From assembly GCA_013399305.1 (NCBI GenBank), contig VXAI01000136.1:1842938-1906937 (forward strand): a stretch of 64,000 nucleotides of DNA, in the 5' to 3' direction. Positions 1 through 12,148 of the stretch are shown piece after piece. The DNA is from Rostratula benghalensis (Eukaryota > Chordata > Aves > Charadriiformes > Rostratulidae). A model generated the notes under the pieces. It made no database searches and had not been told where the DNA came from. It saw only the letters and a program-made list of their open reading frames with translations. How positions within the stretch are numbered: the first letter of the stretch is position 1; every line of letters starts with the position of its first letter. The position numbers were made by a program, and so were the translations under genes.

Positions 1-984
1 TAGAACAGAACTGCATTCTTGAGCCTGAGAATGATATGAAGGAAGAAAAATTCTCTATGAAACAATTACAGATAAAAGTAAAGCTTCAAACTCACAGTGA
101 ACATAGTGAGCACCAGTATCACCCATTGCTCCTAAAGCATAGTTTTACAGACTTTATCTTCACTTTTGTTGCTTCCTCCATGTTTAATATTGACATTAGC
201 CAGTCTTGGCTAGGCATAGTAACCTACGCTTTTGTATTTTCTCTTGTGGAGCATCACCTGACAAACAGAAAAGAGAAAAATTTGATGGCAACAGCTGCAG
301 TATGCACTTTCAGACACTTACCCATACACTCACCTGTATTCTTTGATTAAGAGTTAAAAAAAGCATGTTTACAGCTCCAATCTATTATCTTCTTGTTTTT
401 AAAGTCCATTTTGAAATATGTCTTTTGGATGTCAGAAAGTGTTGTATCTTAACACCAATACAGTCACAAAGAGGATGGTTTTGTCCCATGTTCCAGTGGT
501 TAAGTAATTACCCGTCAAATAAACAAAAATCCACCACAAAATAAACCAACAAAAAACCCCCACCAAACCAAAACTTCTAATCTGTTTTTGGAGTGGAGAC
601 TGGTATGCAGCCAGACATCCTTCTTTGAGTAGACACCCCTACATCTAGAGAGCAGCCACCATCAGCTTTGCTCAAGGTGATAACTTCAGATTTGGGCAGC
701 TGCCCTCTGTGCAAGTCCATGTTTGATGTTCGTCTCCGTCCTGGTTCACAGTTCTCCAATAGGCTTGGCTGCTCTGTGCTGTGATCTCTCAGAGCTGACA
801 AAAATGGGTTCATAAAAACTCTGCTGGAGGTCAGTGGCAGAACTGAGTCAGTGTGGCTCATGGAAATGAAGTCTTTGTTGGAGCTGATTTATTTCATTCC
901 AATACATGAAAATTTTCATGGGCCAAAAATAGTAGTGTCTTCATACGTCTTTAAGCTAGTGAAGAAAAGCAGATCAAAAATTGT
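1..984. other. unrecognised non-coding sequence
   Basis: I recognise no gene or repeat family here. The stretch is AT-rich, with an A/C-rich patch around 530-575. The open frames at 36-350 (+) and 577-861 (-) show no domain, signal peptide or family resemblance and are probably chance. Confidence 0.6.
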
Positions 985-1250
985 GATGGGAAGTTAAACA
1001 AGGTCAAATTGGAAATAAAGCACATGTTTTTGACAGCAAATATGATTAACCACTGGAACAAACTACCATGAAAAACAGTGAATCTATTATCTCCTGAAGA
1101 GTTCAAAACAAGATTATAGAGACCTTTGTGGAAATCATGCTTTATTCAAATACAAGTGCCTGAGACCACTGACAGGGGAACAATGAGGCTTTCAACAATC
1201 TGTGAAGTTCTGACAGTCAGACTGGATATTTCAAGATACTATTTTTTGGG
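985..1250 (+). mobile_element. ancient CR1 LINE 3' fragment
   Basis: The sequence reads in the order expected for the 3' end of an old amniote CR1. A block like 'aaattggaaataaagcaca' is followed by a 'gattaaccactggaacaa' block, then a 'cctgaagagttcaaaacaag' block, then a decayed terminal part. It is far more diverged than the young CR1 copies in this window and carries no open frame. Exact ends are uncertain because both edges have decayed. Confidence 0.72.
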
Positions 1251-1255
1251 TTTGG

Positions 1256-1272
1256 TTTTTTTTTTTTTTTTT
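1256..1272. repeat. T17 homopolymer
   Basis: An uninterrupted run of 17 T lies just after the eroded CR1. It could be an independent slippage tract or the A-tail of a minus-strand retrocopy, but no retrocopy body was recognised beside it. Confidence 0.9.
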
Positions 1273-4200
1273 GCTAAATCCATGAATTTGGCATTATCTC
1301 GTCACCACTGAGATAAATAACCAAAGCAGGAGGCAAAATCTTCAGTCCCGGGACTGTTTCACAGCACTTGCTAGTACTGATTGAAGATGATGAAGGTAAA
1401 CATTTCTTGTTTCGTGCACTGATTCAGAGCCTGGAAAAAAATGAAATTTTTTAAATGTCTCCCTTTGTGGAAGGCATTGGAAGCGTTGCAAACCAGTGGC
1501 TCAGCTCACTGGCAGACGCTCTACCAAGCTATTTAGGTTCCCTATCACTTACATAACTGCTTCATTGAATTTAGCAAAAAAATAAGCTCTGCAGTCAAGC
1601 ATCAGGAAAGAAATTGAATTACTCCCCCACTTGCATTCCACCATTACCATTCTACCACCCCTCACTGTGCCATTTCTCCTTGTTTACCCCTGTGCCCAGA
1701 GAGAAAACTCTCCATTGCATTTGTTCTAAGTAAAGGGTTTAAGACCCACAAGGGAAGAGCACTGGTTTCTTAACAGGACTCTGTTCACAGATTTAGTGAG
1801 ATCTCAGGAAATATTTGTGGTAGTTAAGTTGTGTGACCTTGGAGGCAATGACGGTGTTCTCACTGCCCCTTATAAGTAAAAATGTGACCTTGAGTTAAAT
1901 GGATGAAGAGTTTGCTACAAGAGCAGATTTTTATCACGCTGTCTTCCTGTCAGCTTTATATAAGCATATGATATTACATACATAAGGCACCCAGCCTGAC
2001 AAGGCTTCTGGAGGCTTTTGTTCCACAGCCAGAAAAGCCTCTGCTGAACAGAAAACACAGGATGCAGTAGAAGAAGAATGGAAATAAAAGCTTCCTCTGC
2101 AGTTGTGTGGAGGGAAGAAAGAGAGGCAGGCTAAATGCTCAGAAAGTATCTTCCAAATAACCCAATTACCTGCTTGCAACCTGTAATTCATGGTGCATTT
2201 CCCAAACTTCTCACAGTCTGACAAGAAGAATTTTTCCCCTTCCCTCCCCAAAATGCAGCGTTACCTCATTCTGTCTTCAAGATAAGAACAAGTTAAGTCC
2301 TAATATTTCACTTGGATTAGCAGTTCCCACCAAATGGCAGAGGAGAGAGATTTGTACTGGAAAGTGACAATGGCAAGGCAGCACAAAAGCCTCTGCTGCT
2401 TTGAATTATTAATAGTGTATCACCACAGTGCACACACCAGTCACACTGTTCTCTTCTCTGGTGCCCCAGGAGAAGGGAGCAGAGTTCCCAGCATACTTCA
2501 AGCCTTTACAAACTGCTTTGAGTCCACCCAGCTGTTTCAGGCCAGGGACAGTTTCAGGGCAGGGCAGACTTCTTAAAGGGGGCACGAAATGGGGATTCCA
2601 CCTGGGTTAGTTTGGGAAGGAATTTGCAGCAGCATCTAAATGGAGGTAGAATGGTTGAATGCTACTAAGCCTCTTGGGATCTGCTAAAAAAAATAAATTT
2701 GTAATTATAAATGTGTGTGAGTTGTCCTGCACCATGATTCCCTCCTGTTGGATGACTTTGTGTAGTTTATTCCACAAATCCTGATGTTTAGTCTTTTCCT
2801 AATGCATCTAGCAGGCTTGAATGGTATTTTTGAGGAAGAGGAGAAGATTCTTCAAGACACCCTGAAAGTACTTTGCTGAACAGCTATTCCTGGTGTCCTA
2901 GTGTCATTGTGACTAGAAACACCAACAAGTGCTGCTCAAAGGGTTGACAGTGGTGTAGTGTCCAAATACATGTTCTGAAAGAGGATGAGCTTGTTCTCTA
3001 ACTGGGTTGAGGTTTAACCTGCAGAAGATATATACACTTAAAATCTCTTTTCACTTATTTGTCTTGAAAAGATGGGTGAAAAACATCAGGGTGTGACAGC
3101 TTGTGGGAGAATCATGAACCTCTCTTGTTAGATCCATTTACCTACAAAATTTAAGATTGTATTTCTTTGGCAGAAAGTCACTTTTTACTGCTCGAAAGAA
3201 GACAGCACTTAAGACCTGAAACAAGCACAAATGGCACAGTAATATCTTTTTGCACTTCTAGGCAGGATGAAAATGTTGGCCAGAGAGGTGAAAAAGCTGA
3301 AGCACACACAGCTGACCAAGTTACTAATTTTGACTCCCATAGTAAGGAGCAGCCTTGCTCAGGATAACTCCAAGCTGCATACCCCTACCCAGCCAGAAGC
3401 TGGGTTTGTGTAGGTAGCTCCTTCATGTTGCCACCACAAGGAGAAACAGGAATAATGTATACAGAGCTGTGGCCATTGCCTGTGGGCACAGTCCTTCTGC
3501 AACTGAAGTCCAAGGACCAGGGTTTTTATTATCATGTACTGAAAGTACCTACGGCAAGGTAATCTAAATAAGTGATTTTTATGGCCCAGCACAGAATTAA
3601 CTTTTATTTCTAACTCTGTTTGCTTTTAATCATTGTTTGCTTTTTAACCTGGAGCCTGTCTGTCTGCAAGTCCTGCAATTTCTATCCCAACCAGGGGGAT
3701 AAAAAATATACCCCAGTGGAAAACACATACGTTGCATTTCTTCAAGCAGTCATGGGAACCTAACTCCTCCCAATTGCATCTGAAGACTCCTCAATTAGTT
3801 CAGGCCTCTAGTCTTTTGATGCAAATCTCAGTCATGGAGAGATGCATCGGAGATCCCTAGGAATAAATAAGCCCCAAGTTTTACTGGAACACCAACCAGC
3901 TCAGCTGAGATCCTTCTTCCCCAGCCAAACAGCATAAAATGGCTACTGGCATCTCAGATCCTCCTCATCTGATCTATGCTGTTGAGTTTTCCTCATGAAC
4001 ATGATCCTACCAGTATTGAAAGGCCACTCTAGGGAACATTCTTGGCCTTCTTTATGTTGAAACTTACCCTCCTGCTGAATTCAGGCCATCAGGAGTGTGA
4101 TCTTCATTACCGTGGTTCCCAAAGCACATTAGGTCCTGTTAAAGTTGAAGAGCTTTTTTTTCTAGAGCAATCACATCACAATAGGTACTTTCCTGACCTT

Positions 4201-4564
4201 TGCTCAAGTATTTGGCTGCACCACATCAAGTTTGGTGCTGAAATACTCATGTACAGATTCACACAAAACAAGTGCAGCAGATGAAACTTCCAACACTTGG
4301 CATTACCCAAAACCTTGCTGGAGTTCAGCAGAAATTCTTCCATTGCTTTTGGTAAGGCAGCCCATTCCATGATCAAAACAGCAGACTCCATAAGGAGCAG
4401 CAGGTACAGAAATAGAAAGGATGCAAAATTGCATGCAGAACATGCACATGCACAAACACAGGCTCAGGCCTGGACATCTGAAACAAGCTGCCATGAAACC
4501 TAAACTCTTTAAAGTCTCACCTCAGTCTTAAGTTGATAAAGACCAAAACACCAAAGATTTTGCA
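1273..4564. other. unrecognised non-coding sequence
   Basis: About 3.3 kb without a gene or repeat I can name. Short open frames occur on both strands (for example minus 1934-2251, plus 4042-4284), with no domain and no codon pattern that stands out. Overlapping frames on both strands at 4176-4503 are typical of chance openness in non-coding DNA. Confidence 0.55.
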
Positions 4565-4612
4565 GGGGGGAGGGGAGGGAAGAAGAGGGAGAAGGAGGGG
4601 GAAAGAGAGAAA
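4565..4612 (+). repeat. G/A-rich low-complexity tract with G4 potential
   Basis: An almost pure purine tract begins with six G, one A, four G, one A, three G, and continues with three-G and five-G runs separated by short GA spacers. Four or more G-runs of at least three with loops up to seven bases fit the usual G-quadruplex motif on the plus strand. It may also form triplex DNA. Confidence 0.75.
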
Positions 4613-7296
4613 ACACATTGCTCCCATTGGAGGCAAAGAGCTTGAAAATTATCAAATAATTTCAGTAATATTGTCTTAAAAATGGCTCTGGAAAACAAGC
4701 TCATCTGGTGACTATTGCAGCCTAATTCATCTAAAAACCTGTCAGGCTCTTTGCAAAGGGATACCACTAGCATTAGAAATATTTCCATTATTTTCTGAGA
4801 GATCCATTTACTGTGTAATCATTGTTTAAGTAGCTACAAAAACTTTCCTCCTTTCTTGCTTTCCTGTGACACCTTTAAATAGCACTCACTCTTTCACCAG
4901 CACAAAACACTAATGTGCAAAAAAGTCAGCTGCCTTCAGTCCTCTACAGGGCATCAGTTTTTAAAAGGAGCTATTAACTCACATGGGTCTTTAACAAATT
5001 AGCATCAGATGCTCTTCTCACACTCAACACCCTCTGCTTGGAACTAGGAAACTAGATATTACCCAAAAATATAACGCTACTGTATTTATAGCTGAGCATG
5101 AAATTTAAAGTGCAAATTAAAGTGCGTGGAAATCATCTGACTGTGCTCAATGATCACATCGGTATCCCAGACAGTCACAAAACATCTCTGAGGTTTCCAG
5201 GTCACCTCTAGGGCCCAAACTAATCTGGAAAATTTTGGGGATATCAACTGGGACGTGTGTGGTTTTGATGGGAAATCATTGTGCTTTGAATGAGACAGGA
5301 ATTGAAATGAGAAGGAGGGGGACGGGGAGAACAGATGGACTTTTCTAACCTGATATTTTCCTGGCAATCCCCAGCATTTCCTGTGTTTTTCTTCAGCCTG
5401 GGACAAGGATTGTTTTAGTAGCTTTGCCCTATGAAGCAGCCAGGTGTGTCAGGAAGACTTACATGAAAATAGCAGAGAGCAACAACACACAGGGCATCAC
5501 CATTCTGCCTGCTGGCCCTCATTAAGCCCTGAACTTTGCAGAACTGCAGCTCTCCCCTGTACATATCTCTGTATGTCACACAAGATCCTGCAGTAGTGAA
5601 CACAACCATCCTCCAGTTGTTCAGACAAATTGCTGTTCCACACAACGGTACCAGTTGCCATTGACTGGGTGCCTGCCGACAGCCCCTGGCAGTTGTGAAG
5701 TAAGGTCTGTTTGTTTAAAACAACCTTCATGACATGTTGGAACTCATGAAGTTCTGCTACCTCCTTTGTTCCTGAGCAGGAGAACATAGCATTGAGACCC
5801 AGCCCAAGTCTGTGAATGGCATCAGTCATTGGAAGTCATCTCAGTCACCTGGGACAAATAAATCTTGCTTAGCAGTTTCACCATGTGAGAAGGGAGCATT
5901 TTCTGATGTTGAAGTGAAAGGTTAGCATTAAAAATTCTTTCTACTGGAGTTACTGCACTAGATAATCCTGAGAACTCTACCCTGTGCATTTTATTCTCCA
6001 AAACATTATCTTCCATGAAGAAAATGCAAGGTCCAAGACATCCAGCTGATTCATTCTACAGTGGTTTTATATTACACCAGACTCTTGTCGATTGTAATAC
6101 AGTCTCTAGCCAAGGTTGGAATCCCTCTCCATATGCTGTAAACAGAGTCTATTATCTCTTCAGTGCCCCTGGAAATGTTATGAGACACAAAGTCTTGTGC
6201 AATCACACCGTGGATGAGGGGAAATATTCAGCAGTGCTCTTGCACTACTACAATCTCAGGTGAGGTGCTGGCACACCAGAAGACACTGCTAAAGGGGAAG
6301 AGGCTTCCTCAGTACCTCTCATCTCCATCTGCACACATACCTGGCATGGTGGGACTCCAGAAGAGTCCTTGAGGGGGTCTCAGGTTCTATTAATTGCTTC
6401 ACTAGCTACTTCTGAAAGTGTGTCTAAATGACAGCCTTGAAGAGTTTGTAACTGATGTAGGAAAGGAAATCAAAAGCCCCAAGCACCACAGGGATTTATG
6501 TGATGTTTCTTGGCCTGTTCATGTCAGAGTCAAAGTTGTATTTCAGGTCCATGATCTTAACCCCGACCTAAAGAACCAGGTTGCATCACTTCAGACAGTG
6601 TACAAGGTTTTTACAAGCTGTTGAACTGACCATACACATCTGTCAAATTTTTCTTTCTCCTCATAAACAAACCCTTATGAAAGAGTTACTGCCTGAGGAG
6701 TCTAATCCTCTTAGAGCCTCAAAAGAGACTCACATGGATTTTTGTCTGGTTTTTGTCACTGTTAGAGGATTTGATTGATTCTGTAATTATTCTTCCATCT
6801 CAGAACAATGAAAAGTGGCATTTTGCTTGGAGAGATGCACATTGGCTTAAAAATCACTCCCAGTCCATCCATCTGCTAGAGCTCTGGGGAGCAGAGTGAT
6901 ACTTACTATTTCAGATGTTTAATCTAACATGGAAAAGATTTCATTCTCCCATACTTGAAAGTGTTAAACTGAATGCACGGCTGCATCCCATGTGTGTTAC
7001 TTGTTTGGTCTTAACTGAGGCTTTGCCAGGGTCTTTCCTGCCCTGGAATAGATTTAGGATTGATTCTTGAATGGGACCATGCACCCCATCCCAGTAAGCC
7101 ATGGCAGAAGCAAGACACAAAGACCACATAGAGACATGGTGCCCTGATGCCAGGCAGATGGACTGAGAGAACATCTGCAAGTGAGTCCCCAGCAGGACCC
7201 AGCCCTCTGCTCACAGTGGGGCATAAAACAGGTAGTTCTGCAGTAAGTCTTGGACCATGGCAACCTATGAGCAGCAGTAGACAGGACACAGTTGTT
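4613..7296. other. unrecognised sequence with stacked minus-strand open frames
   Basis: No gene is identified. Between 5086 and 6016 the minus strand carries successive open frames (5822-6016, 5497-5829, 5415-5645, 5086-5406) in shifting registers, a pattern that could be a decayed pseudogene or transposon but is not proof of one. The first of these has a weak transposase-like motif, described separately. The plus strand at 6015-6263 and 6418-6624 is also open without any recognised domain. Confidence 0.4.
5822..6016 (-). pseudogene. possible relic of a hAT-type transposase C-terminus (speculative)
   Basis: This 64-codon minus-strand frame contains the residues PVERIF at positions 24-29. About a dozen residues later come a leucine, proline, valine and two leucines spaced roughly as in the C-terminal dimerisation region of hAT transposases, where a P-[SV]-E-R-[VI]-F motif is followed by an L-x-P-x-x-V-x-x-L pattern. 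The frame stops soon after, as hAT proteins usually do. No zinc finger, catalytic residues or terminal inverted repeats were found. The match is short and may be coincidence. Confidence 0.15.
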
Positions 7297-7542
7297 ATCA
7301 CAGAATCATACAGCAGCTTAGGTTGGAAGGGGCCTTAAAAATCATCCCATTCCACGTTCCCTGTCATGAGCAGGGACACATTCCACCAGATCAGGTTGCT
7401 CCAAGCCCCATCCAGCCTAGTCTTTAACACCTCCAGGGATGAGGCACCCACAACTTCCCTGAGCAACCTTCACAGTGAAAAATTTCAGCCTGATATCTAG
7501 CCTAAATCTCACTCTTCCAATCTGAAGCAATCATCCTATCAC
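7297..7542 (-). mobile_element. CR1 LINE 3' fragment (antisense)
   Basis: It starts with the complement of the avian CR1 tail ('cacagaatcatacagcag', then 'ggttggaaggggccttaaaa'). It continues through the blocks for the CAGGTTGCTCCAAGCCCCA region and the 'gatgaggcacccaca' region to 'cctatcactgc'. There the similarity stops abruptly, where an LTR-like sequence begins. It is moderately diverged and 5'-truncated, with no coding capacity. Confidence 0.9.
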
Positions 7543-7980
7543 TGCCAGATTAAGTTTGAGGAGTGAGGCTTTACCAGGAAATCAGAAATTAGCCAGGTTT
7601 CAGCAAACAAGGGAGTGACACAGGCACACAGATTTATTTAGGTAAGAGAGGTAAAAAGCTTTTTTAGGGCAACCTTCCAGGCAGCCAAAGTTGTCCCAGT
7701 CCCAGTTAAGACATGATGTGTCTACCACAGATGGCAGAGGGGACACGGTCCACTTCTCCAGCAGGTTGGAGGGTTGGAGCATGTTGGTGCTTCCCCTGGG
7801 GCAGATGCTCAGGTTTCTTCTCTGGCAACCAGGCACCCGGTGGAGGGATGCCCAGTTTTTACCCCCAGGCCCAAGAGCTCTTGGCCTGCATTTAAAGCAG
7901 TAGTTTATCTGTGTCCTCAGCCTCAGCTGAACTGTAATGCTAAATTGTAATGTTACACTTGTGGCTTGCTGCATTTCACA
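7543..7980 (-). mobile_element. probable solo LTR interrupting a CR1
   Basis: Read on the minus strand, this 438-bp segment begins TG and ends CA. It carries a TATA-like TTTAAA near 7891-7896 and an AATAAA signal at 7633-7638, followed by a GT/CT-rich stretch: the order of an LTR with U3, R and U5. The flanks are tatcac (7537-7542) and tctcac (7981-7986), a 6-bp duplication with one mismatch, as expected for ERVK-like integration. It abuts the CR1 at 7297-7542. The open frame at 7600-8016 lies in it and is not a gene. The family is not identified. Confidence 0.5.
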
Positions 7981-8237
7981 TCTCACTCTACCACAGTCAG
8001 TAGGAGCAATCAGCATGGAGTGGAATCCTGCTCTGAATAAACAAACCTGTCCCTCTTACTTCAGTTCTGGTGTCAGAGGCACACTCTCTGCTAAGGTACA
8101 ATACAGCAGCAATGGCAGCAGAAAACACCACCATCCTGAGATGACAGAAGAATGGCTGAGAGCTGGATCCGCATTCAAGCTCTGATGCAGCCCTTGGAAA
8201 GATGCCTTCACTTTCCTGTGTGAGGTTTTTGATGTGG

Positions 8238-8253
8238 TTTTTTTTTTTTTTTT
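8238..8253. repeat. T16 homopolymer
   Basis: An uninterrupted T16 is followed by a GTTTTTG/TTTT extension. No retrocopy body was recognised next to it. Confidence 0.9.
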
Positions 8254-8538
8254 GTTTTTGTTTTCTCTGCCTTCTGTTTGTCATATATTTAGAAGCTGAA
8301 ACATTCAAAATGGTGAAAAGTCTCCTGTACATTTCAAAGGTGACTAACAGGCTGGTGCCCTGATTGCCTGCAGGACTGCAGAACACAAGAATTAAAACGT
8401 AGGAAGCAGTAAAGAACCACTTCTTTGACTAAATCTCTATTTGCATGCAGCACAGCCACACATACGCTCCCCTGGCAACTTGGACCAGCTGTAACACTGG
8501 TTCCTGATTGAATAGCTCTAGCTAAGACTGCTGAACAA

Positions 8539-8559
8539 CCCCCCCTCCCCCCCCGCCCC
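8539..8559 (-). repeat. C-rich tract, minus-strand G4 potential
   Basis: Twenty-one bases are almost all C, broken by one T, one G. The complement has G-runs of four, eight and seven, enough to supply four stacked G-runs on the minus strand. Confidence 0.8.
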
Positions 8560-8888
8560 AATCAGCATTTTTTTATTGCTTAGTTGGGATCTTGGGTTAA
8601 AACAGGCAAAAGCGAGATGGTTTTGTTGCCACCAGGTTGTTCTTCAAGTGTAACCTTCCCCATTTCTGTCGGTGGTTAGTGGTTTAGGAAGGAAGGGAGG
8701 GATTGGGCAAAAGCACTTAAATTCTGTGTGAATAGAGCAATTAGCACTCGAGATGGGGATGCTGAAGCCCAGGAGACCCTGCATAGCTGCTGTGCCATTA
8801 TCACATGACCAGGGAGCAGATTTGAAGGTAATAGCAAGTAACTTAATTAAGCTCTCAATAGATTGAGAAGCTTGGAGAGTATTTGGGG

Positions 8889-8911
8889 AAATAAATAAAA
8901 TAAATAAATAT
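8889..8911. repeat. (AAAT)n-like microsatellite
   Basis: A short imperfect run of AAAT units. It is low complexity only. Confidence 0.75.
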
Positions 8912-9479
8912 CTGTTTCTCTCACCAGGTGGCTTTCTACAAGCTCTCCTAGTTCCCACACAATGGTATTTTCGGTATCTTATTAAACACAGTAGGAAACT
9001 TAAATGCTTAAATGTCCTTGAATGTTTTTGTCTCGTGTTTTGGCAACCATTTTCCTTTGCTGCCCTCTCGTGGGATGATAGACAAAACGCCCATTCAGAA
9101 CAAAAATAAAGGGCTTCATTCACTAAAATCTGTCCTGACCTATTTTCATGTAGACTGGAAATAGACCTCTGTGAAAGAAGTTTGTTTTATTTCATACAGT
9201 TTCTTCTTTCCTCTTGAGGAGGTTTTCTTTGACTGCCATCCTCTGTATGGTGAAACACCTCAAATGTAAAATATCCATGTCGTGAAACCAGCCTGAAACA
9301 GTTTTTTCCTTGAATGAGAATATACATATAGGCATGTATACAGTATATAAACCTTTACAAACTGCATACACAGGTATTGTGCAGCTGAAACAGAATTCTC
9401 ATCCTTCTTGACATGATTCTAGGACAACTAAATAAAATGTTCCTGGACTAGCTGTGAAATCAATCCTGTTCTTGAGAGA

Positions 9480-9828
9480 GGATGAAGAAGAGAAGGCTCC
9501 GAGGAGACCTTACAGCAGCCTTCCAGTGTCTGAAGGGAGCTCCAGGAGAGCTGGAGAGGGACTCTTTGTCAGGATTTGTAGTGACAGCACAAGGGGTAAA
9601 AGCTTTAAATTGGGAGAGGGGAGATTGAGATGAGATCCCAGAAAGAAATTCGTTCCTGTGAGGGTGATGAGGCACTGGAACAGGTTGCCCTTAGAAGGTA
9701 AGGCCAGGCTGGATGGGGCTTTGAGCAACCTTCTCTAGGGGGAGGTGTCCCTGTCCAGGGCAGGGGGGTTGGAACTTGATGATCTTTAAGGTCCCTTCCT
9801 ACTCTAACCATCCTATGATTCTATGATT
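9480..9828 (+). mobile_element. CR1 LINE 3' fragment
   Basis: It begins at an 'agaagagaaggctccgagga' block and runs through the 'gatgaggcactggaacagg' and 'gaggtgtccctgtccagg' blocks to the CR1 terminus, ending with TATGATTCTATGATT-type octamers. It is 5'-truncated like most CR1 copies and clearly younger than the copy near 1 kb. Open frames on its minus strand (9460-9811) are by-products of the repeat. Confidence 0.95.
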
Positions 9829-12009
9829 AACAGCCACATTCTACATTGCAAGAAATATGAAAATGCTGACTTCAAAAGCTACTGTATAATAAAGACATTA
9901 AATGCTCACAAGTTCCCAATGACTGAAGCTGAAAAGTGATCTCCCACACCTTCATTCGAGAGCCACACGATTTTCTGGAAACTGAGGTCACAAGACAAGT
10001 TTGCAGCCCATCAGTTTAGAGGATCTCAGTGGCACTTGCATGTGCATGCATCTCACATCATAGATGAATTTCACCTTTGCAAGTACATTGTTATCTGATA
10101 TTTTCCAAGAAGAGATCTGTTCTTTGGGGTAATGCAGCTTTAGCTCCAAGAAAGATATGAAGAAAGATAATTTTGGGGTTTATGTGTTTATGGAAGTGCT
10201 TGAGCTGATGAATGCTGAAGATTATTCAAGTCCTTGTTTATATTGAGGAAAATATTTTTTATTTGCACAGATATGATAATAAGTACACTGTACAATTTTC
10301 CATGCAGTCTGCTTATCCAAAACAAAGAAAGAACAGAAAATCCTCAGAAAAGCCCAGAGTAATCATAAGCTAGACTCTGTAATGACTGCTCAAGTTGGTA
10401 TGAATGACAGAACTCACAGGAAATTTAAGGATGCTTTGTTGTTCTGCCATCATGACCATGTAGCTTTATGGTGGTAAACCATAAGAATTGACCTGAATGT
10501 TTTAGAGCCATAGTAGGTTCCCTTTCACAGTACTAGTTTATTAACATGTTTAATTTCTGAATAACAGTGCCACATGATCTTTATTTATGAGTAACCAAAC
10601 GTTATTATCCAATCCAGGGTGGCCCAGAGCAGATAATGCAATCATCTCTGGATGAACTGCAGCCAAGGCTGCTTCCAGCTTGCTTCACTGTCAAGGAAAA
10701 TATCCACAGCCTACATGACATAAACCTGTGAGACCTGATGGTCTTTATGTCATTTCAGTAAAGCAGTGTTGTAGAAGCCCGTGGGGCTGCAGGGCTCAGG
10801 AGATACAGCTTTGCAAGGAGATGTGGTCTCTCCATATGGCACTAAAAATAGCATCAGCTAAGACACTTCAAATGCATTACCTCAGAATAATTTCTGCCTC
10901 TCCAATTAAAATTTATCACTTTAGGAAGACAAAGGTTGAATCCTATGCAAAACAGGCAGATATTTGCATCTTTCAGAAGTGTCTGACATTTCCAAAACTC
11001 AGGTATTTCATACTATACTAAAATCTTCCCACAAATTTTCAGCAAGACGCACCAAATCTCTCTTTCCCTGGGCATGGCCTGCCATTAACCTGACAATAAA
11101 ACCAGACACAGGCTTTGGAGTGGTCATTAAGAGGGAGGAGAACTTTTCTGTAAATTCACCACAGACCCCTTTCAGGTGTCTGTGGGCCACAGGGGCATCT
11201 ACAAGCAGTCCAGGTGAGTTTGGGGGAGCCTTGGGTACACTAAATGTCAGCCCTAACGGAGATGGACTTGGGAGGATCGTACCACCTTCCCCTCCCCAAG
11301 CAGATTTATTCATGAAACCAGTGCATTCTTCAGGGTACTTCACAGTCACTGTTGTAGCAAGCCCAAATGTTAGAATTTTATATAAAATGTTGACATTTTG
11401 AATCATAGTGAGTTCACCTGAAGGGAATTTTTCAAAGATCCCCATCAGCACACTGCTATTATCAGAAGTGAGTATCACTGTAGGTCTTTCTCTTGGGCTG
11501 CGATGCATTCAGTTTTTAATATATGTGAATACCAATACCCAGGACAATTCCAAATGCTTTGTGTTCATGTTTCTGTGATCATTCAGAGGAAAAAAAAAAA
11601 AAGGAAAAAAAAAAAAAGAACATTCTTCATGTAATTTTGCGGAATTACTTAAAAAAAGTTTAAAGGAGGAGACCACATATCCTAGAAGAGGACAGGTAGC
11701 AGATGGAGTGGGAAAGTTAGTCACCAAGCAACTCATTCGTGATGCTGAAATAATGTAGATCAGCTACTTCCCTCTTAGTTTTTCAGGAAACAATAAAAAT
11801 TGTATTGTCAAAAGTGGTAAATGTAGTGAGCCACAACCTCAGTTCAAAAGGGTGAATCACTTCAATAGAATGGATTAATCTACTTTGAGATTGGCACTAA
11901 AATTTAAAGCTTTCTAGCTAGTTCTGATAGAGAAACTGAAGTAGACATCACTAGGATGTTTCTTTTCAGCAGTTTATTCCAAAATGTTTTCCAGTGGAGG
12001 TCAGTCAGC
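9829..12009. other. unrecognised non-coding sequence
   Basis: No gene or named repeat is seen. Frames open on both strands at 10964-11508 overlap each other almost completely and lack family resemblance. An A-rich tract at 11590-11617 is listed separately. Confidence 0.55.
11590..11617. repeat. poly(A) tract with one GG interruption
   Basis: Thirteen A, two G, then thirteen A. It could be an eroded retrotransposon tail, but no adjoining element is recognisable. Confidence 0.85.
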
Positions 12010-12148
12010 AACACAGCCATAATTCTACAGATGAGAAAACTAAGGCACAGAGAGGCAAATCAATTTATTCAAGGTCACGCAGCAGGCAAGAAAACCCCAT
12101 TCTTTTAACTGGAGACCAGTAATCTGCCCACTTGACCACACTGCATAA
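12010..12148 (-). mobile_element. MIR SINE (antisense)
   Basis: The antisense MIR core is readily recognised: 'acagatgagaaaactaagg' followed by 'cacagagagg', then 'caaggtcacgcagcagg', and at the far end a decayed block corresponding to the conserved central part. This is an old SINE shared across amniotes. Confidence 0.85.

Larger units (their letters stand above)
7981..9479. other. unrecognised sequence with low-complexity tracts
   Basis: No gene is recognised. The interval holds a T16 run, a C-rich tract and an AAAT-type tract, listed separately. The minus-strand frame at 8644-9123 (159 codons) has no recognisable domain. Confidence 0.55.

Noticed and set aside
7600..8016. A 138-codon minus-strand frame
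   Set aside because: It coincides with the LTR-like segment carrying TATA and AATAAA signals, and no protein family is recognised.
8644..9123. A 159-codon minus-strand frame
   Set aside because: No domain, no homologue that I can recall, and sequence of ordinary non-coding appearance.
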